Shown here: positions 23,144 through 33,878 of the stretch, piece by piece
How the letters are laid out: each line of letters opens with the position of its first letter
Position numbering within the stretch: the first letter of the stretch is position 1
NCBI GenBank assembly: GCA_028641055.1
Contig: CM054062.1
Span: 270,461,765-270,525,764, forward strand
Length of the DNA stretch: 64,000 bases
Source of the DNA: Alopecurus myosuroides
Lineage: Eukaryota; Streptophyta; Magnoliopsida; Poales; Poaceae
Direction: 5' to 3'
Program-made: the position numbers and the translations under genes
The notes under the pieces: model-generated
The model's database searches: none
What the model was told of the DNA's origin: nothing
What the model saw: the letters and a program-made list of their open reading frames with translations, nothing else

Positions 23144-24018
23144 TGTCGGGGGGTTACCCCCGAGTAGGGTAAAGGCAAGTGGTAAAGGCGACTTACAGAA
23201 GAGAGGTTTGGTCGAGTAGCCGACTACCCGGTACTCGCTACCCGGTCGACTGCTACTCGGTCTCACCTCAAGATGACCGGAAGGAGATATCAGTCAAGTT
23301 ACATCCATTCGAGTAGAAGAGTTGGCCCGAGTAAAATTGGCGGGAACCTACTCGGGCCAGAAAGTCAAAGGAGCCGTTCTGACACAGGATCCCGCGTATC
23401 CTGGGTCCGTACTTGGCAGCATTCGAACTACTGTTCATCTGGGACCGGCCTGCCTGACAGTGACAGCATGGAAGCAGGCCGTCGCAGGATAAGGGGGCCC
23501 TACTCTGTGTTTGGCACAGTGATACCAGTCTGTCCCCTTGTTTTGCCCAACGACTTTCCAGATGCAGCCAAGATTAGGAACCAAAGCTGTCAGCGAGAAC
23601 CCGGAAGAAGGACGATGTGCACACTATGTCGACACTTGTCCATGTTTGGACGTATCCGGCTGGGCACCGTGTATATAAGGTGCCCCGCCGCCTCCTGCGT
23701 GAGGCATCGCATACTGGGACACTGGAAACCCTAAGTTCTTGACCTAGTTCATCATCTAGAGAGGAGAGTGGCTACTCGGTAGCAAGAACATTGTACTGTG
23801 GCTACTCGGTGAGACACCAGAATATACAAAGAAAGGCAGGAGTAGGGGTTTTACCTCCTCACGAGGGCCCTGAACCTGGGTAGATCGTGTTGTTTGCAGT
23901 GTTTACTTCGTACCTCACGCGGCTACTCGTCGCGTGATCCCTCCCCGAGCACCTCCAGCGTCCTTCGTCCCCACATCTTTAGCCATCCCATGGCATCTGC
24001 CGTGACACCACCACGACA
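23144..24018 (+). repeat. Element B LTR-3, inverted relative to LTR-1 and LTR-2
   Basis: 875 bp, reverse complement of LTR-1 and LTR-2 with two or three differences. It begins TGTCGGGGGG after the polypurine tract of the inverted fragment and ends CACGACA directly against GGCTC. The right end of the whole insertion is therefore a U5 end, as is the left end. Confidence 0.95.
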
Positions 24019-24023
24019 GGCTC
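24019..24023. repeat. Target site duplication GGCTC, right copy
   Basis: Identical to 7434-7438. It directly follows the end of LTR-3. Confidence 0.9.
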
Positions 24024-25773
24024 TTCCTTGGGAATATTTGAAGGCCCAGCCTCTTCCGGCACCACCCTTTCCCTTGCATCTGAGTCGGATGCAATGGGAG
24101 AGATGGTTTGTAGGGGATATTCTCCTTCCCTGGCATCCGAGTTCTCCTCCCCAGCCATTGTTGGAGTGTCTGGCGCAGCGGCGGGAGATGGCTTCACTCC
24201 TCTTTGCGCAGAAATCTTATGTTTCTTCCGGCCTTTCCCCTTCAAAGTGGTAGGGGAAAGGCTAGAAAAGAAAAGAGAAGAAAAATCCGAGAAGTGAGAT
24301 CCAAGAAACAGCAAACGTGCAACAAAAAGCATACAAATGGAAAACCTGGGTTTTTACCTGGAAGTAGCAACGCCCACGCCGTCAAGATCGATGACTTCTT
24401 GAGAAGCGGTTGGCTTCTTGCACTTCCGCCCTCCGGATTGGAAGCTGGCGCGAAGTGCATCCAACTCCTTATCGGTAGCAAGTTCTGCTTCAGGAAGTTC
24501 AAGGAGCTGACAAAATAAGCAAAGTCCTGGTTAGTATCGAAAAGCATCCAAGAAAAAGAAAACAAGGATACAAGAAATTTCCCAAAGAGAGAAGTATACC
24601 TTTGGAGCAGGGTTTTTGACGTGGTACATTGGCCGGCTCTCCTCGTATTGATCACGAGTAGAAACCAACTGGTTCAGGCGCTTCTTGAAGTCTTTTTTTC
24701 GACAAACCGCTCTTTGTCGCCCTCATCGTGTCGTCTGGGCCCGTGTATTCACACATAAGCCAGATTCCGCGATATGCCAGGGGTTGGATCCGCCTTCCGA
24801 ACCAGCAGGGGATTGTATCCATGCTGGTTAGCGGAGGAGTGGCGGAGACGAGTTTGGCGATTCGTCTCTTGATCCTCATCAGGTCTGGAGGCAGAACCTG
24901 GACCGCGTCCACCGCCCAATTATCTTGGGGCGTGGCCGCGGAATTGACAAAAGGCGGAATGCCCATTTCCATTCCAGGAAACGGAACATCCTCATGATAA
25001 AAGAACGAGCCCGTCCAAAACTTGACGGACTCGGATGTCTTGATCTTGGGGAACCAATCCTCCCTAAACCTACGGAGGGTAAAGGAGATAGTCCCGCAAG
25101 TCGGAAGGGCGCCCTCAGAGGGGTTGCGTTTAACGCCAAAACAATATTGCCAGAAATCTAGGCGGGGTTCTATCCCTAGATAACCCTCGAAAAGGGCCTG
25201 GAAGCCGGCTAAGTAGAGAATGGAGTTGGGTGGCAGATTGTATGGCTGGATCCTATTGTGATCTAGGACTTGGCAGAAGAAGGCGGAAGGTGGGAATCCC
25301 ATACCTCGGTTGATATGGGAAGCTAGGAGAACCCGCTCGCCGGGTTGCGGAGACGGCTCGGTGTCGTCCTCGTTCACCCGCCATTTTCCTTTCACCACAA
25401 ACCCTTCCTTCTCTAATGCCGGGAGAAGAGATGGAACCACGTTGCAGTGGCTCCAATTCCCGGCGTTCTCCTCTCCTTCGTCTTCACCTCCGGTGGTGGA
25501 AGAAGCGACGATGTCTTCACCGCCGCGAGTAGAATCCTCCTCCGTAGGCTCGGAGAAGGGAGGAGGAGGAGGGGCAGAGGTCGATTGCGGCGGCGTATTT
25601 CCGGTCACGGGAGGAAGATCCCCGCTAGCCAGCTCACCGCCGGCCCCCTCCGACGCGTTCGCAGTGGTGCGAAGCAAAGAGTCCAGGAGGGTGTCCAGGT
25701 CATTGATGATGGATTCGATGTCCACGGTGGTGCTTGCCGAGTCAGAGGCGTGGGGAGAATCTCCGGTGGCCAT
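24019..25773 (-). pseudogene. Element A antisense gene (aORF), 5' portion
   Basis: The start codon is at 25773-25771 on the - strand, 163 bp from a TATAAATA box. Exon 1 runs to about 24600 and ends AAG|GTATAC. Exon 2 is about 24514-24363, and the next exon runs from about 24262 into the element B insertion at 24019. The first ~100 residues are acidic and Ser/Pro/Gly-rich. Then follows the domain shared with B's aORF: GMGFPPSAFF, LPPNSILY and YLGIEP here, against GFGLPASDF, LPPNAGVF and FLGIHP in B. An A7 tract (24692-24698) causes a one-base frameshift near the end of exon 1. The gene is therefore broken twice: by this shift and by B. The function is unknown. Confidence 0.75.
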
Positions 25774-25935
25774 TTTCTGGCAGCGCGGTCGCGAGCTGGT
25801 TCCTCCGATGATTTTTCCGGGGAGAAGCTTAGGGGCTTGGTCTCTACATGCTCTCGAACTTGGGCTCTACGCTGTGCTCTGTGTGCTCGAGGAGGAAGAA
25901 TGAAGCGAAAGGGAAAATTGAGCTCCCGAGACGGC

Positions 25936-25943
25936 TATTTATA
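25936..25943 (-). promoter_or_regulatory. TATA box of the element A antisense gene
   Basis: TATAAATA on the - strand, 163 bp before the aORF ATG at 25773. It is nearly the same spacing as in element B (168 bp). Confidence 0.65.
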
Positions 25944-26313
25944 GACATACGCGCGGAGATTAGCTCCAACGGCTATTTTAGCCGCTAGATGCGCGACGCG
26001 TGTTAAGCCCAAAATTTCCAGGAAATGAGGGGACGGGGTGATTATTGCTATCTCCTCATTTCCCGCGAGAGAATCTATCAGAGGATACGTTTCAGGGTTT
26101 TGACTGAACCCAAACGTCCGTAACATCAACAGGATTTCATCGCTGATGTCATGAAGTTCCTTCCCCGCGAAGGCTCGTGGAAGAAAAGCCGGACTATGTT
26201 AAAATCCGAGTTTTGGTTAAGATATTTTGGTAAAAGAAGAATCAAGACAAAACGCCGACATTTCTCAGAGAGAATACTAATGAACGAAGAGCGGCAGAAT
26301 GAAGTCTTAATCC

Positions 26314-26327
26314 TTCTTGGGGGCTAC
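26314..26327 (+). promoter_or_regulatory. Element A polypurine tract
   Basis: TTCTTGGGGGCTAC directly precedes the 3' LTR start TGTCGG. This is the classic grass Gypsy polypurine tract. Confidence 0.8.
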
Positions 26328-26875
26328 TGTCGGATATATGCCGATTAGGGGTATGTCCGGCATTGGACCAAAAGCCGGATTACCAGGGTGGCTTGTAGGT
26401 AATGGATCATAGTCCATTGGGCGGCCCAGTAAGATGATGCGCAGGAAGCCGGGTTCTAGAAGAACCCGGACCACGGCCCAAAGTGGTGCGGCTTGGAGAA
26501 GAAGACGGATTCCTTAGTTTCCAAGTTAGATACTTTTTGTATTCTTCTAGGTTTCCTTTCTGTAAGCCCTAATGTGGCTATCTATATAAAGCCAGACGGG
26601 AGCAACGAACAGAGAGACAACAATTGGCTAGAAGCCAACTCGCCGAGAAGTTCATCCTTGCCGAGTTAGCGAAACCATACTCACATTGTACTTTGTATAC
26701 TTCAGGCTTAAGCCCTGATTTAGTGAGATTGCAGGAGTAGGAACGTCGCCTAGTTGCGTTGTACCGAATCTGGGTAAACTCGGTGTTCTCGTTTGTCGTA
26801 TTATCACGTCCCCCGCGGTTCTACCAGTAGGCTCATGGCACCCCCGTCTATGAACTCTACTACAATGTCTCGACA
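26328..26875 (+). repeat. Element A 3' LTR
   Basis: 548 bp with the termini TGTCG and CGACA, the same as element B. TATATAAA at 26583-26590 is the likely promoter TATA box. Several GCCGGA/TCCGGC words occur in its first 150 bp. ACCAG follows and would be the target duplication, but the other copy lies outside the window. Confidence 0.8.
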
Positions 26876-27325
26876 ACCAGGGTTTATCGACCAGTAGGAC
26901 TTCAAAGATTTGGAGAAGGTTACTTGTTATCTGGTGCGTCAACAAGAATGGAACCTGCACACAACACACAAACTCTCTCTTGTCCCCAACTTTCCGGAAG
27001 GTTGTCAGTCTTCTCGTCTTGCTGAAAACTTGAGAATTAAACGTATAGAGTAATGAAAATTAATAAAAGTAAAAACGGTGCAGCAAGGAAAAAATGATGA
27101 AAGTGCTTGAAAGAAGGTTGCAATAATGAGGAAAACAGGACTGGGGGCATAGTTTTACTAGTGGTGTCTCTCCAAAGAAAACAAACATGTTGGCTGAAAC
27201 AATTACAGCTGGTCAATTGACAAATCATGAACATATAACAATACTATTATGACTAGATATAGTTCACGGGTTCTAACATCGTAGGCATAACGTCAAGGCA
27301 TATGGACCGTTATCCAGCATGCATC
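26876..27325 (-). repeat. Fragment of a TGATACRTC-type LTR
   Basis: The reverse complement of this segment aligns in patches with 30170-30620 of the solo LTR (shared phrases GTCAATTG, GGAGAGACACC, TTGTGTTGTGTAGGTTCC-like, CTACTGGTC). It is the 3' portion of an older LTR into which element A (left) and element C (right) inserted. No gene is seen. Confidence 0.6.
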
Positions 27326-28828
27326 TGATGACCCACAAGTATAGGGGGTGTATCGTAGTACTTTCGATAAATAAGAGTGTCGAACCCAATGATGAGCAGA
27401 AGGTGTTGACAAGCAGGTTGGATAGAGGATTCCTTATAAACACTAGCAAACAGGTTTTTGGTGGTTTTTTATATAGCAGATAAATAAAGTGCGAGTAAAT
27501 AGAAGACAGTAAATTTAACTGCAGTGAGTGGCCAATCCTTTTTAGAGCAAAGGACAAGCCAGTTGTTTTACTTATGATTACCAAACATTCTCGAGGACAC
27601 ATGGGAACTTCGTCAAGCGCTTTCATTTCGTACAGTTGATTAATATTTATTATTTTGATAGGCGTTGTGTGGGTGAACCTATGCTAATGCACCACCCAAC
27701 TAAGAATAATACATACTTGTGATTATACCCCTTGCAAGCATCCACAACTACAAGAAATAATTAAGATAAATCTAGCCACAACCTTAAACTCTGGGATCCT
27801 ACACTCCCTCGTGCATTGGTTTCCTAACGGGGGTTTAGGTTTCTGTCACTCCGGCAACCCCACAATTAGTAGCCAAATACACAATGCATCCCTCTAGGCC
27901 CATAAAGGTGAAGTGTCATGTAGTCGACGTTCACATGAGACCACTAGTAGAATAACACCATAACTTAAATATCAAGCCATTAGATACTACTTGAACATAA
28001 TTCCACTACTAACATCTTCACTTCTCCCATGTCCTCAAGACCTAAACGAACTACTCACAAGACAACATATGGATCATAATCAGAGGGGATATAATGATGA
28101 ATAACAATCTGGTCATAAAGTGCAAACACCGATAAATCTCATAAGCATCAACTACTAACAAGTAATCCACACCGGGAGAGAGATCTAGTAGAAAACAACA
28201 ATATAGAACCCTAATTGTTACAGAGGGAGGGAGATGGGTGGTGAGGATGATGGTGCTGGTGGTGAGCACGATGATGATGATGATCTTGATGATGCCCGGA
28301 GCGATGACGGTGACGATAACGATGATTTCCCCTCTCTGGGGAGGAATTCCACCGGCAGATTTCTCCCTTACGGAGAGATTTTCTCTCTATGTTGTTTTCT
28401 GCCCCAAGGAGGCGGCGGAATATTTCCTCGATGGTTCTCTAGGTCTTAGGGTTCCCTCAGTATGAAGTACGCGAAAGGAGGCGGCCAGAGGTGGGCCAGG
28501 GTGGCCACGCCACCACAAGGCGCGGCCAAGGGGGGCACCTGGTGGTGTGGCCCTGGTGCCCCCCCCCCCTCCGGCTCTCCTCGTGGCTGCCTCCCTCTTC
28601 TGGATTTCTAAAACTCCTACGATGCCGCCTTCGTTTTCTGATCTTCTTAAATAGGGTATCTTGACGGTGCTTTTTCCATCAGATTTCTGGTCCCGGTGAT
28701 TATTCTCCAATAATTATCAAACATGCAAAATACGATGAGATAACATAAGTAATGTATCATAACATGAAATATATTGATGAATAACAGAAAATTAAGATAT
28801 AAAATAGTTTTGCAAAATGGATGTATCA
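27326..28828 (-). repeat. Element C 3' LTR
   Basis: About 1.5 kb. On the - strand it starts TGATACATCC, directly after the polypurine tract, and ends GGTCATCA. It includes a GAT-rich stretch (28240-28330), a C-run at 28558-28570 and a GC-rich segment at 28470-28580. Short open frames here have no support as genes. Confidence 0.8.
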
Positions 28829-28842
28829 ACTCCCCCCAAGCT
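28829..28842 (-). promoter_or_regulatory. Element C polypurine tract
   Basis: AGCTTGGGGGGAGT on the - strand directly before the LTR start TGATAC, the form found in Athila-type elements of grasses. The 28843-29107 stretch upstream is AT-rich and shows no gene. Confidence 0.8.
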
Positions 28843-29112
28843 CAGTCATTGATAACTTTCAAAGTGGTATTCATTCAGATAACAACATTGTACTAGACAA
28901 GGAAGGATAAAAGACATGATTGAAGGAATCAACATATAAATGGTTGGATCACAACAACTCAAATACTTGCTTAAGACAGAAATAAGTAGGTTTACTGACT
29001 CAACAAGAAATTAAAAGATAGGCCCTCGCACAGAGGGAAGCATGGACTAACTCATGTACTAGAGCTTTTTATTTGATAGACATATGGAGAGCATAAAATA
29101 TTTGACACTCCT

Positions 29113-30701
29113 TGATACATCATAAACGTATCCTTAATTTCTGATGGTCCATATTGTTTTCATGTTGTTTCCTACATGTTTTCTATACACTTTATGTCAT
29201 TTTTATCGATTTTCTGGACTAACCTATTAACAAGATGCCACAGAGCCAGTTCCCTGTTTTCTGCTGTTTTTAGTTTTAGAAAAGTTGTTCTAGAAATATT
29301 CTCGGAATTGGAAAATTCGAAGTACGGAGGTCCTAGAATTCCCGAAGGTTTCCTCGGAGTCCCGAAGAGGCCCGGAGGGGGGCCACACCATAGGGCGGCG
29401 CGCCCCTGGCCGCGCTATGAGGTGGTGTGGAGCCCCAAGGCCTCCACCGCCGTTTCCATTGCGCCAATTTATACCCCCCGACATATCAACCCTAAAAAGA
29501 TACCACTTCGTCCCAAGAAACACCCGAGGCCGCCGTCATCGTCATCCCGAGACCGGAAGAATTCTGGAGCTCTCCCCGGCACCCTGCCGGGAGGGGAATT
29601 CATCATCGGAGGGGTCTACACCACCATGCCCTCCTCCGAAGTGATGCGTGAGTAGTTCATCCTTGGATTACGGGTCCATAGCAGTATCTAGATGGTTGTT
29701 ATCTCCACTTTGTACCTCATGTTTAGATCTCGTGATCTGCCTCACATGATCGAGATCATATTTATGTAATGCTACATGTTATGTTTGCTGGGATCTGATG
29801 AATATTGAATGCTATTTCTTCTGATTATCAATCTATCATGTTATCTTCATGCTTATGTTATTTATGATCGTGCATGCTCTCCGTTATTAGTAGATGCTCT
29901 TACCAAGTAGATGCTAGTAACTCCAAGAGGGAGTATCTATGCTCGATAGTGGGTTCATGCTTCCTTTGCATCTGTGCTCGAGTGACAGAAACGTGACAGA
30001 TGGAGGATGTGTTGTTGCCATTAGGGAGTAAACAACGGTGTTTACCTAGTTTACATTTTTATACATTACACACTTTTCTTACTGCGATAATCTGTTGCTT
30101 GCAACTTAATACCCAATGTTTGTTCGGATGATATTCGGAGGGTGGATTATTAGACATAGATGTAGTTGGATGACGGTCTATGTATTTTGTTGTAATACCC
30201 ACATGCATCACATAGTAATCTTTATGTCTTGCATATGCACTACGTGCAGCCTTCATTTCTGTCAATTGCCCAGTTGTAATTTTTTCACCATGCATGTTAT
30301 TTATCTTTCACGGAGAGACACCGCTAGTGAACTGTGGACCCCGGTCCATTTTCTCATACTGATAATACACACACTGCTTTCACACTGCTGCTACTGCTTT
30401 CATACTATTTTCCTACTGTTTTCCACACCATACATTTAACCTCTTTGTGTTCAGCAAAAACGGTGAGATTGACAACCTCACTACTTCGTTGGGGAAAAGT
30501 GATTTGATTGTGTTGTGTAGGTTCCACGCTGCTTCTGAACCGGTAGGGCGCCCTGCCATCTCAGCTGCTTCAATCTTCTGGAGTTACTCCTTCCTCCTAC
30601 TGGTCAACTAAACCTTGGTTTCTTACTGAGGGAAAACTACTACTCTGCTCATCATACCTTCCTCTTGGGGTCTCCCAACGAGTGACAGATCTGCACCATC
30701 A
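29113..30701 (+). mobile_element. Solo LTR (TGATACRTC family) inserted in element C
   Basis: A 1,589-bp LTR starting TGATACATCATAAACG and ending ACCATCA, flanked by CTCCT at 29108-29112 and 30702-30706. There is no internal region, so it is a solo LTR left by recombination between two LTRs. The 5' third is GC-rich and the rest resembles the R-U5 part of common grass Gypsy LTRs. Truncated relatives are at 26876-27325 and 37123-37399. Confidence 0.9.
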
Positions 30702-30706
30702 CTCCT

Positions 30707-31729
30707 CCCAACCTTTCTTACGCAAACCATGGCTAGCCGAATCCTCGAGTGTCTGCGAATAATCACATACCATGGAGAAGTGTCTAAATTTTTAGGGGTA
30801 TGTGTGTATGTCAATGTCAATGGATCAGTAAGCAAACAGTACATTAAGTCACAAGCCAACTAGACCTTGCAAGAGTGGCTCCCATTGAAGGACGCTACTA
30901 GGGTAGTAGATCATCCCTCTTCTCTTTTGTTTACACAATTATACTTTGACTGATAAATCAGGGGCAAAATGAGTGAAGAGAATTTATAGTAATTAAGTTT
31001 GGGGCTGGGAACCCCGTTGCCAGCTCTTCTAGCAGTTGGATAAGCGGATGTGCCACTAGTCCAGGTGTGTAAAGTCCAATCAACGAGTAAAATAAGACCG
31101 TCTACCTACGTCCTCATGAGCTAAAACAGGAGCACAAAACATGTATACTAGTTTTGAAGGTCTTAAAGGTATCACACAAGAAATTTACTTGGAGTGACGG
31201 TGAAATACCACATATAGGTAGGTATGGTGGACACAAATGGCATGGTTTTTGGCTCAAGGTTTAGATGCACGAGAAGCATTCCCTCTCAGTACAGGTTTTT
31301 GGCTAGCAAGGCTAGGTAGAAAGCACCAGAGTTGAGGGAAAACAAGCAAATATACATATGATAGAAAAAATCATGCAATATTCCTCTTTTCTACTTAAGT
31401 CCCAAGGTATTGTTGCTACTGACCAATGCTAAGTTTGCCAAAACCAAATAGATTAACTTGATGCTCCCATATTGATACCAATACTAACAACAAGATAAAT
31501 CATATAACAAAAATTGCAAACTAAAATAAAGTGTAAAAGTAAATGATGACACTTCTCATTAATATTCCATAACGGCAACTCACACCAATGGATACATCGA
31601 TAACCAACTAAAATTAGAGATACTTCCATACTGCAAACCATCCTATATGATAGCTTCTGTACTCATGATATGACTCTACTAAAAGGTAAATAGGTGAAAG
31701 ATAAAGGTGTGATACCGCGACACTCCCCC
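30707..31729 (-). other. Element C non-coding stretch before the 3' end
   Basis: AT-rich sequence between the solo LTR and the post-pol ORF remnant. I see no gene, tandem repeat or RNA. It is probably the 3' untranslated part of element C. Confidence 0.5.
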
Positions 31730-32290
31730 AAGTTTGGAACAAGCCAAGGTGATGCCAATACCAATGACGAATTAATTCTTCGGTGGTGGTGGTGAATCCT
31801 TCCCAGCATCAGACTTCCAAGGTAAAGGCTTTCCATCAACAAATGATAACTGGGTCTCCAATATCCTGAAACTGGCAGCAGAACGTATACGTTTAAACTT
31901 GATCTCATACTCACAGTTTTGATTCTACACATCGTAGAGTTGTGCTTGCAATTTGTTGGTGGCCTCGTGGATCGAGAAGATTTCCTCCCAAAGCTTGATA
32001 GTCTATTTCTTGTGCTCAGCTATGAGTTCTGCATTTATTCTGTGGATGATGTCCACTTCACGCTCCGCCATCTTCTTGTACCTAAAGACTTCTTGCTCCA
32101 ACTCTTCCATCCTGGCTTATAGACTTCCTTTTCCTTTAGGACCCCGAACATCTTCTTTCTGCACCTCCCCATCCTTGAGCAGCAACTCCTTGGGATGCAT
32201 CTTCAACTCGTTCATGTATGAATTGACGACGTTCACAAAGAAACTGTCCTTGGGAGGCACGAAAGAGGACATCATGGCTCTAAATCTGAA
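31730..32290 (-). pseudogene. Element C post-pol ORF remnant (envelope position)
   Basis: On the - strand the frame from about 32277 contains MMSSFVPPKDSFFVNVV, then MHPKELLLKDGEVQKEDV, then a Glu/Lys/Arg-rich heptad-like stretch to about 31990, and continues with SFRILETQLSFVDGKPLP to about 31790. It is interrupted by stops near 32118, 32010 and 31930. Pooid Athila elements carry such a coiled-coil ORF after pol; I recall no established function and see no transmembrane segment, so an envelope role is not supported. Confidence 0.55.
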
Positions 32291-32797
32291 GATGAAATCT
32301 GGAAGAATCAAATTGAAACGAAAACGGGACGAGAAAACAATATATGGACCTCGGGGGGTCCGGGGGATTATATAGCAAAAATACACGCAACAAAAGGAAG
32401 GTGCAGAGCGAAAACGGGCCGGAGAGGGGCTCCGGGGCCTCCACACCATAGGGTGGCGCGGCTAGGGGTGGGTTCGCGCCCCTAGGTGGTGTGGTTCCCT
32501 CGGGCACCAACTGCTACCCTTCTTCGGCTCAATATTTTTCATATTTTCCATAAATAACAAAATTATAAGTTGGAAAGTAATACGCGAACCTATTCTTAAC
32601 ATAACTGTTACCTATTCAAAAACGGACTATGTAGTTTCTGGAATCTTCCCTCTAATAAACTTCTCCGTAGTCATCACTTGAATAATATCAACATCTTCAT
32701 CATAAGAATCTCCGCAAATATAATGTTTGAGTCTTTGTCCATTCACCACTTGTGTAGTGTTATCTTTAAGTAGTGTTATCTTTAAGGGAAGCAATTT
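32291..32797 (-). other. Element C region between integrase and the post-pol ORF
   Basis: 32291-32520 is GC-rich, resembles LTR-type sequence (GGCGCGGCTAGGGGTGG near 32454) and ends in a shadow frame. The rest is AT-rich, and a 15-bp phrase around GTAGTGTTATCTTTAAG is duplicated at 32755-32787. No gene is seen. Confidence 0.5.
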
Positions 32798-33878
32798 TCA
32801 TTGCACCCGAACAATACACTTCTTCGATAACATAAGGTCCTTCCCATCTGGAGAGTAATTTTCCTGCAAAAATCTGAGACGATACCTATACAATAGAACT
32901 TTCTCACCAACATGAAACTCTCTTTTAAGAATTAACCTATCATGCCATTGTTTAACTTTCTCCTTAAAGAGTCTAGCATTTTCATAGGCTCCACTTCTCC
33001 ACTCATCTAAAGAACTTAAGTCAAGCATTATTTTCTTACCGGCAAGTTTAAAATCTCTATTAAGTTCTCTCACTGCCCAATAAGCTTTGTGTTCTAGTTC
33101 TAAAGGCAAGTGACAAGATTTTCCATAAACCATTTTATAAGGATACATACCCATATGATTTTTATAAGCAGTTCCATAAGCCCATAAAGCGTCATTTAAC
33201 TTATCAGACCAATTTTTCCTAGATTTGTTAACAGTCTTTTGCAAGATTGATTTAATTTCTCTATTTGATAATTCTACTTGCCCACTGGTTTGAGGATGAT
33301 AAGATGAGGCAATTCTATGATTAACATCATATTTAGCAAGGGTTTTTTCTAAAACCATCATGAATAAAGTGAGAACCTCCATCATTCATAAGATATCTAG
33401 GCACACCAAACCTAGAGAAAATAACATCTTTAAGCATTTTTAAAGAGGTTTCACCATCAGCACTCTTTGTAGGTATAGCTTCTACACATTTAGTAACATA
33501 ACCAACAACAATAAGAATATGAGTATAACCATTTGAAGGAGGAAATGGACCCATAAAGTCAAAACCCCAACAATCAAAAGGTTCAATAACAAGAGAATAA
33601 CTCATAGGCATTTCATTGCGTCTAGAAATATTACCAACTCTTTGACATTCATCACAAGATAAAACAAACTTTCGTGCATCTTTAAAGTGAGTAGGCCAAT
33701 AGAAACCTGACTGTAGAACCTTATGTGCGGTTCTATCTCCAGCGTGATGCCCTCCATAAGCACTACCATGGCACTTTCTCAATATCTCTTGTTGTTCATG
33801 TTCTGGAACAAATGTTCGCATAATACCATCTACTCCTTCTTTATATAAGTGTGGGTCATCCCAAAAATAATGCCTCAA
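32798..33878 (-). pseudogene. Element C integrase
   Basis: Athila-type integrase. The zinc domain HHCC is present (HGSAYGGHHAGDRTAHK, then CDECQR). The core has WGFDFMGPF with the first catalytic aspartate and RYLMNDGGSHF with the second. A frameshift at about 33340-33380 separates these from the third block, YHPQTSGQVELSNREI with the catalytic glutamate. The C-terminal GPY-like region runs to about 32800. It is inactive because of the frameshift. Confidence 0.85.

Larger units (their letters stand above)
7439..24018 (-). mobile_element. Element B: young Tat/Retand-type Gypsy element with an extra inverted 3' end
   Basis: On the - strand, LTR-2 (21550-22424) is the 5' LTR, followed by the primer site, gag-protease (to 18129), RT-RNase H-integrase (to 14579), the antisense aORF (9007-13908 on +), the polypurine tract and the 3' LTR, LTR-1 (7439-8313). 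Outside LTR-2 lies an inverted 719-bp piece of 3' internal sequence, then a third, inverted LTR (LTR-3, 23144-24018). GGCTC flanks LTR-1 on the left and LTR-3 on the right. By eye, LTR-1 and LTR-2 differ at 3 of 875 positions and LTR-2 and LTR-3 at 2, so the insertion is recent. Pol has one in-frame stop and one frameshift; the aORF has one nonsense codon. Confidence 0.9.
1..26875 (+). mobile_element. Element A: Tat/Retand-type Ty3/Gypsy LTR retrotransposon, split by element B
   Basis: Gag, protease, RT, RNase H and integrase follow in order on the + strand from base 1 to about 5400. An oppositely oriented multi-exon gene then runs from 25773 down to 6026, and a 3' LTR closes the element at 26328-26875. 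Element B (7439-24018) interrupts it; the flanks at 7438 and 24019 belong together because the antisense reading frame continues across them once one GGCTC copy is discounted. The 5' LTR and gag start lie left of the window, so the left target duplication cannot be checked. An antisense gene between pol and the 3' LTR is known for the Tat/Retand lineage. Many stops and frameshifts show the element is old and inactive. Confidence 0.85.

Noticed and set aside
21550..24018. Reading LTR-2 and LTR-3 as the two LTRs of a separate small inverted element
   Set aside because: They are in opposite orientation and only one shared duplication (GGCTC) exists, outside LTR-1 and LTR-3.
28240..28330. GAT-rich run as a possible regulatory or CRISPR-like repeat
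   Set aside because: Simple triplet repetition within the element C LTR, without spacer structure.
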